This document shows, piece by piece, positions 1-10,225 of a stretch of DNA of 64,000 nucleotides. The stretch is from Sporosarcina ureilytica (GTDB lineage Bacteria > Bacillota > Bacilli > Bacillales_A > Planococcaceae): assembly GCF_001753205.1 (NCBI RefSeq), contig NZ_CP017560.1, forward strand, positions 806,001 to 870,000. Direction: 5' to 3'. Within the stretch, counting starts at the first letter, position 1; every line of letters starts with the position of its first letter. The notes below the pieces were generated by a model. It worked only from the letters and a program-made list of their open reading frames with translations. It was not told where the DNA came from and did no database searches. The position numbers were made by a program, and so were the translations under genes.

Positions 1-2
1 AT

Positions 3-116
3 TTCCAAGTCGATTATTTAAAAGGTCGTTTCGCTTGGGGGCATCGACTCGGCGGAAAACTTGCCGAGGAAGCCTTGCCGATATCCATGTTGAAGTCTGT
101 GAAAACAGGAAAGTAA
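3..116 (+). CDS. yfhH: C-terminal end of a YfhH-like (DUF1811) protein, partial
   Basis: An open frame enters from the left edge and stops with TAA at 114-116. The last 37 residues include FAWGHRLGG and EEALPIS, which fit my recollection of the C-terminus of the small DUF1811 family (B. subtilis YfhH). yfhH lies near yfhP in relatives, which supports the call. The function of the family is not established. The start and most of the protein are outside the window, so identity is moderate. A hairpin follows at 136-163. Confidence 0.55.
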   Translation, partial: FQVDYLKGRFAWGHRLGGKLAEEALPISMLKSVKTGK

Positions 117-135
117 AGTTAGATAGGCGAAGAAG

Positions 136-163
136 AGCTATGGATTAGTTATCCATAGCTTTT
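136..163 (+). terminator. Hairpin after the yfhH-like gene
   Basis: A perfect 10-bp stem (AGCTATGGAT / ATCCATAGCT, 136-145 and 151-160) with a 5-nt loop and a short T run. Plausible intrinsic terminator for the partial gene ending at 116; the T run is only three bases. Confidence 0.6.
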
Positions 164-170
164 CACATCT

Positions 171-216
171 AAGCGACGCCTTCAGCGCTTTCCGTTAGTC
201 CAGCTTCAGGCGTCGG
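171..216. repeat. GC-rich palindromic element between yfhH and yfhP
   Basis: CGACGCCT (174-181) and AGGCGTCG (208-215) form an 8-bp stem enclosing a further imperfect TTCAGC/CAGCTTC-type pairing. It follows a separate terminator and has no T run, so it does not look like a second terminator. It could be one copy of a dispersed palindrome; I cannot test this from one window. Confidence 0.35.
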
Positions 217-277
217 TTCTCGAGTCATTAGTTGATTGTTTTTATGCTTGTCGTGTCTACCCAGCAATGTCAGCTTT

Positions 278-1258
278 TTAGTAAGGCATAAAGTTAAGTT
301 TTTTGTTTAGTTTTGCTTCGGAGAATATCCATCCTGTATATGAGTTGACAACATTTAATTCGTCATCGATATGGGCGACTGCCACGAATGGGTAATAGTC
401 ATTGCTACGGTATCGTAAATCAATTAAACGTACTTCGCATATGTCTTTAATTTTTGTGATTTCCCATCTGTAAATCGGAGAAAATTCGGTAAATGCTTTT
501 ACGTTGCTATCTTGCATGGCTGCCTCTACCACGGGTAAGTCCGGTATAGGATCTCGTGTAAATCGGTCATAAATTGTAATGGCCCGTCCATACGCTCGAC
601 CGACATAATGACAGGTTTCTGAGGATGCGACGATTCTCCACTGAAAAAAACGAATTGTTGGAGAGATAATAATTTCTGAAGCATCAGGTAGTGTATTCGC
701 AACAGCATGCTTCACGGCGGCTTTTACTGCAAAACGCAGTAAATAGTAAATGAAAATAATACTATATAGTATCGCGAAAACGAAAATAGGGTTTACCCCA
801 AAGCTCCATATCCCGATTGCCACAACATGTAATACAAAAATATTCGGATCAAACGTATTAATCACGCCTATCGCAACCCATTTTTGGGAAAATGGGCGCA
901 ATGCTTGTGTTCCATATGCATTAAAGATATCGACAAACACGTGAAGAAACACCGCAAGAAGTGTCCAAGCCCATATGTGTAAAAAATTGGCACCCGGTAA
1001 TAGAAGTGACAATAAAATTGTGAGTATAAGTGGCCAAAGGAGAACAGCTGGTATGGAGTGTGTAATTCCACGATGATGACGAATGTATACCGCATTATTG
1101 CGTAATTTTAACACCGTATCAATATCGGGAATTAAAGAACCAATCATAATCCCTCCGATTGCGGCATGCATGGTTGCTGTTTCCGAGGCTATGACAGGAT
1201 CCGCTAAAGCAATGCCACTTATCGCCACGCCCATAACAATGTGAGTACCTGTATCCAA
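278..1258 (-). CDS. yfhP: YfhP-like membrane metal-dependent hydrolase
   Basis: Polytopic membrane protein of the YdjM/YfhP family, annotated elsewhere as inner-membrane metal-dependent hydrolase; substrate unknown. From the chosen start it opens MDTGTHIVMG, as relatives do, and carries RHHRGITHS at residues 60-68 with the conserved His residues, plus PDIDTVLKLRNNAVYIR just before. Several hydrophobic segments fill residues 70-190; the C-terminal ~130 residues are soluble. I chose TTG at 1258 because AAAGGAG lies 9 nt upstream; an in-frame ATG at 1267 abuts that SD directly and is too close. Divergent from mutY, as in B. subtilis. About 326 aa, normal length. Confidence 0.9.
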   Translation of the reverse strand: MDTGTHIVMGVAISGIALADPVIASETATMHAAIGGIMIGSLIPDIDTVLKLRNNAVYIRHHRGITHSIPAVLLWPLILTILLSLLLPGANFLHIWAWTLLAVFLHVFVDIFNAYGTQALRPFSQKWVAIGVINTFDPNIFVLHVVAIGIWSFGVNPIFVFAILYSIIFIYYLLRFAVKAAVKHAVANTLPDASEIIISPTIRFFQWRIVASSETCHYVGRAYGRAITIYDRFTRDPIPDLPVVEAAMQDSNVKAFTEFSPIYRWEITKIKDICEVRLIDLRYRSNDYYPFVAVAHIDDELNVVNSYTGWIFSEAKLNKKLNFMPY

Positions 1259-1441
1259 AAAAATCATCTCCTTTTGCTTGGAAGAAGACAGTCAATTCTT
1301 TTCCGCACAGGTTTTTTAATTATGAGAACGAACCTATATAATATGATATACCCTTTTTCGATTACAAAGAAACTAAAACCGTTTAAAGTTCAACGTTGAT
1401 CATCAAATAAATTGTTTACAGTCATGCTAAAGGAGAAAAAT

Positions 1442-3251
<1,810 letters not shown>

Positions 3252-3261
3252 AGTTTTCCAG

Positions 3262-3291
3262 TGAATAAAAAATCCTTATGTGCACATGATA
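3262..3291 (+). promoter_or_regulatory. Sigma-G-type promoter for the gamma SASP gene
   Basis: TGAATA (3262-3267), a 17-nt spacer and CATGATA (3285-3291) agree with the forespore sigma-G pattern (GnATR and CATNMTA). It starts transcription just ahead of the SD at 3300-3306. The match to a forespore sigma upstream of a spore protein supports both calls. Confidence 0.75.
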
Positions 3292-3314
3292 GTTAGCACG
3301 GAGGTGAATATCCA

Positions 3315-3548
3315 TTGACAAACAATCGACAACCGAATCAAACAGACGCGCAACAAGTGCGTCAGCAGAACCAACAGTCTATGCAGAAGCAAGGAATGCA
3401 AGGACAACAATTCCAAACCAACATGGCAGAGGAATTCGGTTCTGAAACTGATGTGAATCAGGTGAAAAAGCAAAACCAACAATCTGAAGCGAACAAGTTT
3501 AATGCTTCAGGTCAACGTGCTAATCAGTTTGAAAACGGTTCTAGATAA
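3315..3548 (+). CDS. sspE: Gamma-type small acid-soluble spore protein
   Basis: Spore-core storage protein degraded to amino acids at germination; gamma-type SASPs do not coat DNA as alpha/beta types do. 77 aa, very rich in Gln and Asn, with the gamma-SASP pattern: EFGSETDVNQVKKQNQQSE flanked by NNRQPNQT at the start. It holds one long repeat unit; B. subtilis SspE is of similar size. TTG start with GGAGGTG 8 nt upstream. A sigma-G-like promoter precedes it and a strong terminator follows, so it is monocistronic. Confidence 0.92.
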   Translation: MTNNRQPNQTDAQQVRQQNQQSMQKQGMQGQQFQTNMAEEFGSETDVNQVKKQNQQSEANKFNASGQRANQFENGSR

Positions 3549-3569
3549 GTAAGTGGATGTACACACCTG

Positions 3570-3604
3570 CTGGCAGAAGCATTAGGCTTCTGCCAGTTTT
3601 TTTA
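3570..3604 (+). terminator. Intrinsic terminator of the gamma SASP gene
   Basis: Perfect 11-bp stem CTGGCAGAAGC / GCTTCTGCCAG (3570-3580 and 3586-3596), 5-nt loop, then eight T. Confidence 0.95.
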
Positions 3605-3750
3605 TAAGCGGCGGCTGGTTTAAAAACTTCTGCCTTATTTAGCAAACGAACTAAAATACATAATCATTTTAACTTTATCCGGAAAATTGTTATACTAAAG
3701 AGATAAAAATGAGCGTTTAAATTTTCAGGTAACTAAAAGGTGGGTTAAAC

Positions 3751-4296
3751 ATGACAATTCCTAAGGAAGGGGAAAAGATACAAATACATAGTTACAAACA
3801 TAACGGCAATATTCATCGCGTGTGGCAAGAAACGACCGTATTGAAAGGAACAAGAAATATTGTTATCGGTGCAAATGAACGGACATTGGTGACAGAATCT
3901 GACGGAAGAACTTGGGTGACACGAGAGCCGTCAATTTGTTATTTTCATGCTGAACATTGGTTTAATATTATTTGTATGTTGCGCGAAGACGGTGTTTATT
4001 ATTATGTAAATATAAGTTCACCATTCGTATATAATAACAAAACATTAAAATACATAGATTACGACCTGGATGTAAAAGTTTTTCCAGATATGGGGTACAT
4101 GATATTAGACGAAGATGAATACGAACTTCATAAAAAACAGATGAATTATCCAGAAGTAATTGATCAAATTTTACATAATAATCTTGAGAAATTACTCGGA
4201 TGGATAAAACAAAGAAGGGGACCGTTTGCCTCTGATTTTATAGAAGCATGGACAGCCCGTTATGAATTTTACAAATCGGTACAAGAGGAAAAGTAA
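3751..4296 (+). CDS. ntdP: Nucleoside tri-/diphosphate phosphatase (DUF402), NtdP/YgaC
   Basis: Member of the DUF402 family; the staphylococcal and B. subtilis YgaC members hydrolyse nucleoside tri- and diphosphates with a divalent metal. 181 aa, the usual length. Family features visible: [12 protein letters not shown] near the start, [18 protein letters not shown] around residue 55, and the acidic [10 protein letters not shown] and LDEDEYE stretches (about 105-130) that carry metal ligands in homologues. ATG 3751 preceded by AAAGGTGGG. Same neighbourhood (between SASP and ygaD) as B. subtilis ygaC. Confidence 0.9.
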   Translation: MTIPKEGEKIQIHSYKHNGNIHRVWQETTVLKGTRNIVIGANERTLVTESDGRTWVTREPSICYFHAEHWFNIICMLREDGVYYYVNISSPFVYNNKTLKYIDYDLDVKVFPDMGYMILDEDEYELHKKQMNYPEVIDQILHNNLEKLLGWIKQRRGPFASDFIEAWTARYEFYKSVQEEK

Positions 4297-4436
4297 GGCT
4301 CTAAATGTTATGTAGTTAATATATATTTATTTTGGAATATTAACATGGATTTTATGTATTTTGTATATTCTTTCAATGTTCTCGAGTAAACTTCATTGAT
4401 AGAAGTGGAAGGCTTTTTGAAATAGGAGGAACATAT

Positions 4437-6182
4437 TTGGGAAATAGTATTAAACGATATTTAAAATTTGTAAAGCCATATAAGTGGTTGATTGCATTGA
4501 CAATTGTAATTGGTATTATTAAATTTGCAATCCCTCTTTTTATGCCGCTGTTAATGAAAATTGTTATTGATGATATCGTGAGTTCGACAACATTAACTGC
4601 AAAGGAAGCAACACGTCAATTATTTTATTGGATTGGCGGAACAATGCTTTTATTCTTTATTATTCGCCCTCCTGTTGAATATTACAGACAATATTATGCG
4701 CAATATGTGAGTAATAAAATTTTATATGACATTCGTGAAAATTTGTACAGTCATTTACAGAAGTTGAGTCTTAGATATTATTCAAATACGCGTGCAGGAG
4801 AAGTTATTTCTAGGGTCATTAATGACGTTGAGCAAACGAGAAACTTCGTCATGATCGGTCTCATGAACGTTTGGTTAGACATTGCGACAATTCTAATTGC
4901 AGTAGGAATCATGTTAACGATGGATATTCCGTTGACAATTGTAACGTTATTAGCATTTCCTTTTTATGGATATAGCGTGAAGCACTTTTTCGGGAAGTTG
5001 CGTTTGTTGACGAGAAAACGTTCGCAAGCTTTAGCCAACGTGCAAAGTTATTTACATGAACGTATTGCAGGAGTTAGTGTCATTAAAAGTTTTGCACTGG
5101 AAGATGTGGAGCGAAAACGGTTTGATGAAACGAATGGAAAATTCCTAGAAAAAGCAATTGACCATACAAAATGGAATGCGAAAGCTTTTGCAGTTGTAAA
5201 TACAATAACGGACGTTGCACCTTTATTGGTCCTTGGGTACGCAGGTTATCAAGTAATTAACGATAATTTGTCGGTCGGAACGATGGTAGCGTTCATTGCA
5301 TTTATTGAGCGAGTGTACAGCCCACTTCGCCGACTCGTAAACTCATCAACAGCCCTTACACAATCATTTGCATCGATGGACCGTGTATTGGAATTAATGG
5401 AAGAAAAATATGACATTGTCGATAAGAAAGATGCAAAAACGTTGCCACCGATTGAAGGGAAAGTTGAATTTAAAAATGTCAGCTTTGCTTATGAAAAAGA
5501 CGGGGAAAATGTACTGAAGAATGTACGATTCCAAGTGCAACCTGGCGAAACAGTCGCCTTTGTCGGCATGAGCGGCGGTGGGAAGTCCACGATTGTTGGC
5601 CTCATTCCACGTTTTCACGATGTAACAAATGGAGCGGTTCTCATTGATGATCACGATATAAGAGATGTACAAATACAGTCAATCCGGGACCAAATTGGCA
5701 TCGTCTTACAAGATAATATCTTATTTAGCGATTCCGTAAAAAGTAATATTTTAATGGGAAAGCCAGATGCTACTGATGAAGAAGTGATAGCGGCAGCCAT
5801 TGCAGCAAACGCACATGACTTTATACAAGAACTTCCAGAGGGATATGAAACGACAGTAGGTGAACGAGGCGTAAAGCTCTCGGGTGGACAAAAGCAGAGA
5901 ATCGCCATTGCCCGAGTCTTCTTGAAAAACCCACCACTCCTCATTTTAGATGAAGCAACTTCTGCGCTCGATCTAGAAAGTGAAGCACTTATTCAAGAAT
6001 CCCTTGAACAACTTGCTCAAGATAGGACAACCCTTATCGTTGCGCACCGTTTATCTACCATTACACATGCAGATAAAATCTTTGTTATAGACGCTGGAGA
6101 AGTGAAAGAAATGGGAACTCATGAGGAATTAATGGCACAAAGAAGTATTTATTATGATTTGTTCCAAATACAACAAGTTTAA
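4437..6182 (+). CDS. ygaD: ABC transporter, fused permease/ATPase (YgaD-like)
   Basis: Half-size type IV exporter that should form a homodimer in the cell membrane. Residues 1-330 hold the six-helix transmembrane domain; the ATPase follows, with Walker A GMSGGGKST near 377, Q-loop VLQDN, signature LSGGQKQR near 481 and a complete Walker B/catalytic Glu in ILDEATS near 504, then an H-loop His in VAHRLST. No degenerate site is seen, unlike BmrC below. TTG start with AGGAGGA 6-7 nt upstream. 581 aa. Substrate is not known; multidrug or lipid export is the usual guess. Position after ntdP matches B. subtilis ygaD. Confidence 0.88.
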   Translation: MGNSIKRYLKFVKPYKWLIALTIVIGIIKFAIPLFMPLLMKIVIDDIVSSTTLTAKEATRQLFYWIGGTMLLFFIIRPPVEYYRQYYAQYVSNKILYDIRENLYSHLQKLSLRYYSNTRAGEVISRVINDVEQTRNFVMIGLMNVWLDIATILIAVGIMLTMDIPLTIVTLLAFPFYGYSVKHFFGKLRLLTRKRSQALANVQSYLHERIAGVSVIKSFALEDVERKRFDETNGKFLEKAIDHTKWNAKAFAVVNTITDVAPLLVLGYAGYQVINDNLSVGTMVAFIAFIERVYSPLRRLVNSSTALTQSFASMDRVLELMEEKYDIVDKKDAKTLPPIEGKVEFKNVSFAYEKDGENVLKNVRFQVQPGETVAFVGMSGGGKSTIVGLIPRFHDVTNGAVLIDDHDIRDVQIQSIRDQIGIVLQDNILFSDSVKSNILMGKPDATDEEVIAAAIAANAHDFIQELPEGYETTVGERGVKLSGGQKQRIAIARVFLKNPPLLILDEATSALDLESEALIQESLEQLAQDRTTLIVAHRLSTITHADKIFVIDAGEVKEMGTHEELMAQRSIYYDLFQIQQV

Positions 6183-6226
6183 AGTCGTAAAAAAAGATTC
6201 AACTAAATAATTATGTCTGAAACCAT

Positions 6227-6268
6227 AAAACACGAGCTCAACTAGTACTAGTTGAGCCCGTGTTTTTT
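6227..6268 (+). terminator. Intrinsic terminator of ygaD
   Basis: Long stem AACACG-(AG)-CTCAACTAGT / ACTAGTTGAG-(CC)-CGTGTT followed by seven T. Confidence 0.93.
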
Positions 6269-6328
6269 TATTACGAATCATTTATCCCTAGCATTAAACT
6301 GAATTTATTCTTTTTACCTATACTTTAA

Positions 6329-6380
6329 AATAGTATCCTAGCAAAAATACTATTGCATTTTTCTAAACACTCAGTATAAT
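6329..6380 (+). promoter_or_regulatory. app operon promoter with two ScoC-consensus boxes
   Basis: A -35 TTGCAT (6353-6358), 16-nt spacer and -10 TATAAT (6375-6380) lie upstream of appD. AATAGTATC (6329-6337) and AATACTATT (6346-6354) each match the ScoC/Hpr consensus RATANTATY exactly and form an inverted repeat (8-bp arms, AATAGTAT / ATACTATT). The second box overlaps the -35 hexamer, a geometry that suits repression. ScoC repression of peptide transporter operons is established in B. subtilis; the sites here are an inference from sequence. Confidence 0.7.
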
Positions 6381-6415
6381 TGTGATACAAAGATTAGTTG
6401 GAAAAGGGTGAAAAA

Positions 6416-7435
6416 ATGGATAGTCGTAAAACCATTTTAGAGGTAATAAATCTTCAAACGACCTTTTTCACAGATTCCGGAGAAATACCTGCTGTCGATC
6501 ATATTAATTTTCATGTGAAAGAAGGCGAGGTGCTCGGGATTGTCGGTGAATCCGGTTGCGGAAAAAGCGTTACTTCGCTTTCAATCATGGGGTTAGTCCC
6601 AAATCCTCCAGGAAAAATAGTAGGCGGAGAAATACGATTTGAAGATAAAGATTTACTAAAAATGACGGAGCGGCAAATGCGTCAAGTACGCGGCAATGAT
6701 ATTGCAATGATTTTCCAAGAGCCGATGACGTCGTTAAATCCACTGTTTACAATTGGCAATCAGATGGTGGAAGCCATTTTAATTCATGAAAAGAAATGGT
6801 CTAAAAAGCAGGCGCATGAAAGATCTGTAGAAATGTTGAAACTTGTCGGGCTTCCGCGAGCGAATGATTTGATGAGAGAATACCCTCATCAACTTTCGGG
6901 CGGGATGCGACAACGTGTCATGATTGCCATGGCGCTCGTATGTGACCCGAAAGTTTTGATTGCAGATGAGCCGACAACTGCATTAGATGTAACGATTCAA
7001 GCACAAATTTTAAAGTTAATGAAAGAGTTGAATACAAGATTAAATACAGCAGTGTTACTCATTACCCATGATCTTGGGGTCGTAGCGGAAACGTGTGAAC
7101 GTGTAATCGTTATGTATGCTGGTCAAATTATTGAAGAAGCACCTGTGAAAACGATATTTGAAAACCCTCAACATCCTTATACGAAGGGACTCATTCAATC
7201 TGTGCCAGATATGAGGTATAAAAAAGAACGACTCTATTCAATTGCCGGAAATGTACCGATTCCGGGAACAGTGAAGCAAGGGTGTCGATTTGCGGCGCGG
7301 TGTGAATTTGCATTTGACCGATGTCTCAGCGAAAATCCTGAACTCTATGAAACGTCCGTTGTACAAAAAACACGGTGTTTCTTGTATGACGAAAAAGGAG
7401 TGAAGGCGGATGACGAAGCCCTTATTAAAAGTTAA
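6416..7435 (+). CDS. appD: Oligopeptide ABC transporter ATPase AppD
   Basis: One of two cytoplasmic ATPases driving peptide import. Walker A GESGCGKS near residue 44, signature LSGGMRQR near 160, Walker B/catalytic Glu IADEPTT near 184, H-loop LITHDLGVV. The C-terminal oligopeptide-transporter extension has clustered cysteines (GCRFAARC, DRC, TRC) like the Fe-S-binding motif of DppD/OppD. Start ATG 6416 follows AAAGGGTG; an in-frame TTG at 6398 lacks an SD. First gene of a five-gene operon whose order D-F-A-B-C is that of B. subtilis app. dpp/opp assignment is the main alternative. Confidence 0.85.
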   Translation: MDSRKTILEVINLQTTFFTDSGEIPAVDHINFHVKEGEVLGIVGESGCGKSVTSLSIMGLVPNPPGKIVGGEIRFEDKDLLKMTERQMRQVRGNDIAMIFQEPMTSLNPLFTIGNQMVEAILIHEKKWSKKQAHERSVEMLKLVGLPRANDLMREYPHQLSGGMRQRVMIAMALVCDPKVLIADEPTTALDVTIQAQILKLMKELNTRLNTAVLLITHDLGVVAETCERVIVMYAGQIIEEAPVKTIFENPQHPYTKGLIQSVPDMRYKKERLYSIAGNVPIPGTVKQGCRFAARCEFAFDRCLSENPELYETSVVQKTRCFLYDEKGVKADDEALIKS

Positions 7436-8423
7436 AGGTTTAAAGAAGTATTTTCCAATAAAGAAGGGCTTGCTTGGCAGAACGGCGGGCCATGTAAAAG
7501 CAGTGGATGATGTATCATTTCATGTGAATGAAGGAGAAACGTTAGGGATTGTAGGGGAATCAGGTTGTGGTAAGTCTACAACGGGCCGGATGCTGATGCG
7601 CTTACTCGAACCTACTGAAGGTAGTGTCGAATTTGATGGCAAGGAATTGACGTCACTTTCGGCGGGCGAAATGAGGAAAACGCGACGCGATATCCAAATG
7701 GTATTTCAAGATCCCTATGCTTCCTTAAATCCGCGTCATACGATAGAAAGAATATTAAGCGAGCCGCTACTTGTTCACGGCGTCAAAGATCCGAAAGAAC
7801 GAAGAGAGAAAGTCCATAGATTTCTTGAGGTTGTTGGATTAAGTGCCTACCATGCAAGGCGTTATCCACATCAGTTTAGTGGAGGACAGCGGCAAAGAAT
7901 AGGAATTGCCCGTGCTTTGATGACGAATCCGAAATTGATTATTGCAGATGAACCTGTTTCCGCATTAGACGTGTCGATTCAAGCGCAAGTTTTGAATCTC
8001 ATGCAAGATTTGCAGAAAGAGTTTAATTTAACGTATATCTTCATTGCCCATGACTTAGGGGTCGTTCGCCATATTAGCGATAGAGTCGGTGTGATGTATT
8101 TAGGGAAAATGGTTGAAGTGGCGGAAAGTGAAAAACTATACGCCAAGCCATTACATCCATATACGCAGGCGTTGTTGTCAGCAGTTCCTGTTCCAGATCC
8201 TGAACATCAGAAGCAGGAAGTTTTACTAGAAGGGGATATGCCGAATCCAGCAGAACCACCGACTGGTTGTAGATTTCATACGAGATGTCCTTTTAAAATG
8301 GACATCTGCGGACAAGTCATTCCGCAACTTGTTAATTTCGAGGAGGGTCATTCTGTTGCTTGCCATTTATACTATGAAGAAAGCGACAATGATATAAAAC
8401 AGAAAGAGGGGGTCATTACGTGA
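7410..8423 (+). CDS. appF: Oligopeptide ABC transporter ATPase AppF
   Basis: Second ATPase of the importer. N-terminal KYFPIKKGLLGR is typical of the F-type subunit. Walker A GESGCGKST near residue 49, signature FSGGQRQR near 155, Walker B IADEPVSALD near 179, H-loop IAHDLGVV. The C-terminal extension GCRFHTRCPFKMDIC carries the cysteine motif of this subfamily. Overlaps the end of appD by 26 nt with AAAGGAG 9 nt before its ATG, and its end overlaps appA by 4 nt, so translation is tightly coupled. 337 aa. Confidence 0.88.
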   Translation: MTKPLLKVKGLKKYFPIKKGLLGRTAGHVKAVDDVSFHVNEGETLGIVGESGCGKSTTGRMLMRLLEPTEGSVEFDGKELTSLSAGEMRKTRRDIQMVFQDPYASLNPRHTIERILSEPLLVHGVKDPKERREKVHRFLEVVGLSAYHARRYPHQFSGGQRQRIGIARALMTNPKLIIADEPVSALDVSIQAQVLNLMQDLQKEFNLTYIFIAHDLGVVRHISDRVGVMYLGKMVEVAESEKLYAKPLHPYTQALLSAVPVPDPEHQKQEVLLEGDMPNPAEPPTGCRFHTRCPFKMDICGQVIPQLVNFEEGHSVACHLYYEESDNDIKQKEGVIT

Positions 8424-10057
8424 GGAAAGGTAAAGTTTGGTCTTTAGCAATCATGTTGCTACTTGTCCTTTCAACAGTTCTCGCTGCTTGTTCTGGGGGA
8501 GATAATGAAAGCGGGGAGAAGGATAAAGAGAAGGATGCTTCAGAACAATCTGGTTCAGGTGGTGGGGAGACGTTAGTATTTGGTCGAGGTGGAGATTCAA
8601 CTTCATTGGACCCATCAAGAACGACAGAGGGAGAAACGTTTAAAGTAACAATTAACCTTTTTGAAACATTATTAACTTTTGAAGATGAAGGGACAGCGGT
8701 TGAGCCGGGGCTTGCGAAGTCTTGGGAGCCATCAGAAGACGGTTTAACGTATACTTTCGAACTTCAAGAAGGCGTTAAGTTCCATGATGGAACAGATTTC
8801 AACGCGGAAGCAGTTGTGAAAAACTTTGAACGTTGGGCTTCGGGAGACGCTGAAAAACACCCGTATTATAATTCTATGTTTGGTGGATTTGAAGGCGATG
8901 AAGGTCACGTTATTGAGTCCGTAACTGCTGAAGGCGACCATACTGTCGTCTTCAAACTAACACGTCCACAAGCTCCATTTTTGAAAAACCTTGCGATGGA
9001 CATGTTTGCGATTGCAAGTCCAACAGCGTTTGAAGAGCAAGGTGACGATGATTTTGAAAGAAATCCTGTTGGAACAGGGCCATTCAAATTTGTAGAGTGG
9101 AAACCAAATGATTCTATTACGATTGAACGTTTTGATGATTATTGGCAAGAGGGTCTACCAAAATTAGATAAAGTGATTTTCCGTTCTATTCCTGATAATG
9201 CTGCAAGATTGAACGCGTTAACTGCGGGAGAAATTGACTTAGCAGATGGAATTAACCCTTCTGACGGTGCGTCAATTGAGGGGAACCCAGATTTACAATT
9301 ATTTGAGCGTCCATCTATGAACGTTGGTTATTTAGGGTTGACGGTTACACGTGAACCGTTTGATAACAAACTTGTACGTCAAGCAATGAACCATGCAATT
9401 GATAAACAATCAATCATTGATGCATTTTTTGAAGGACGCGCTGATATTGCAGTCAACCCAATGCCGCCTTCCGTTTCAGGATACAATGATGAGATTGAAG
9501 GATATGATTACAATCCTGAAAAAGCAAAAGAACTTTTAGAGGAAGCTGGTTACGGTGACGGTTTTGAAATGGAACTTTGGGCAATGCCAGTTCCACGTCC
9601 GTACATGCCAGACGGCGAAAAAGTTGCAGAAGTGATTCAGAAAAACCTTGCTGACATTGGTATCACTGCAAAAATTGTTTCTCATGAATGGGCAACATAT
9701 TTAGAACTTGCAAGTAAAGGTGATGCTGATGCATTTATGCTTGGATGGACGGGAGACAATGGTGACCCGGATAACTTCTTATACGTTCTTCTAGATGAAG
9801 ATAATATTGGAAGTAATAACTATACGTATTTCAAAAACGATGAAACACATGAGTTATTTATCGAGGCACAAACAGAGGTCGATGAAGAGAAGCGTATTGA
9901 GCTTTATAAAAAAGCACAAGAAATTCTTCATGAAGAAGCACCATGGGTACCACTTGCGCACTCAATCCCACTTTTAGCGGGTTCTAAAGACATAACTGGT
10001 TTCTTACCTCATCCAACTGGGTCAGATTTACTTTCAAATGTTGACTTAGAAAGGTAA
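8420..10057 (+). CDS. appA: Oligopeptide-binding lipoprotein AppA
   Basis: Extracellular solute-binding protein of family 5 that captures peptides and delivers them to AppBC. A lipoprotein signal peptide ends in the lipobox LAAC, with Cys24 as the lipidated residue, followed by a flexible Gly/Ser/Glu/Lys linker (25-48). The SBP_bac_5 domain contains the family pattern around TYTFELQEGVKFHDGT (about 110-125). 545 aa, close to B. subtilis AppA. GTG start overlapping appF (GTGA). A hairpin after the gene (10141-10176) probably raises its mRNA level above that of the permeases. Peptide versus nickel or other substrate cannot be settled by eye. Confidence 0.87.
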   Translation: MRKGKVWSLAIMLLLVLSTVLAACSGGDNESGEKDKEKDASEQSGSGGGETLVFGRGGDSTSLDPSRTTEGETFKVTINLFETLLTFEDEGTAVEPGLAKSWEPSEDGLTYTFELQEGVKFHDGTDFNAEAVVKNFERWASGDAEKHPYYNSMFGGFEGDEGHVIESVTAEGDHTVVFKLTRPQAPFLKNLAMDMFAIASPTAFEEQGDDDFERNPVGTGPFKFVEWKPNDSITIERFDDYWQEGLPKLDKVIFRSIPDNAARLNALTAGEIDLADGINPSDGASIEGNPDLQLFERPSMNVGYLGLTVTREPFDNKLVRQAMNHAIDKQSIIDAFFEGRADIAVNPMPPSVSGYNDEIEGYDYNPEKAKELLEEAGYGDGFEMELWAMPVPRPYMPDGEKVAEVIQKNLADIGITAKIVSHEWATYLELASKGDADAFMLGWTGDNGDPDNFLYVLLDEDNIGSNNYTYFKNDETHELFIEAQTEVDEEKRIELYKKAQEILHEEAPWVPLAHSIPLLAGSKDITGFLPHPTGSDLLSNVDLER

Positions 10058-10140
10058 GGGAAGGCCAATAGCGTCAGGCAATTAATGTTAACAAATTTAT
10101 AGAATAAGGTTCTAGATTTTAGTATTCTCTAGCAATAGAG

Positions 10141-10176
10141 AAAGGGGGAAGTCTACCAGATTTCCTCCTTTTTTCA
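10141..10176 (+). terminator. Intercistronic hairpin between appA and appB
   Basis: AAAGGGGGAAGTCT / AGATTTCCTCCTTTT imperfect stem with a run of six T. Placed inside the operon, so it is likely a partial terminator or 3' stabiliser giving excess binding protein. Confidence 0.7.
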
Positions 10177-10225
10177 CCATTAAATTAGAGCTGAGTACGT
10201 AGGAAGAGTTCGTGAGGTGAAGTTA

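Noticed and set aside
4344..4388. A short frame (MDFMYFVYSFNVLE) before ygaD as a possible leader peptide
   Set aside because: No SD, no terminator between it and ygaD, and no alternative pairing seen.
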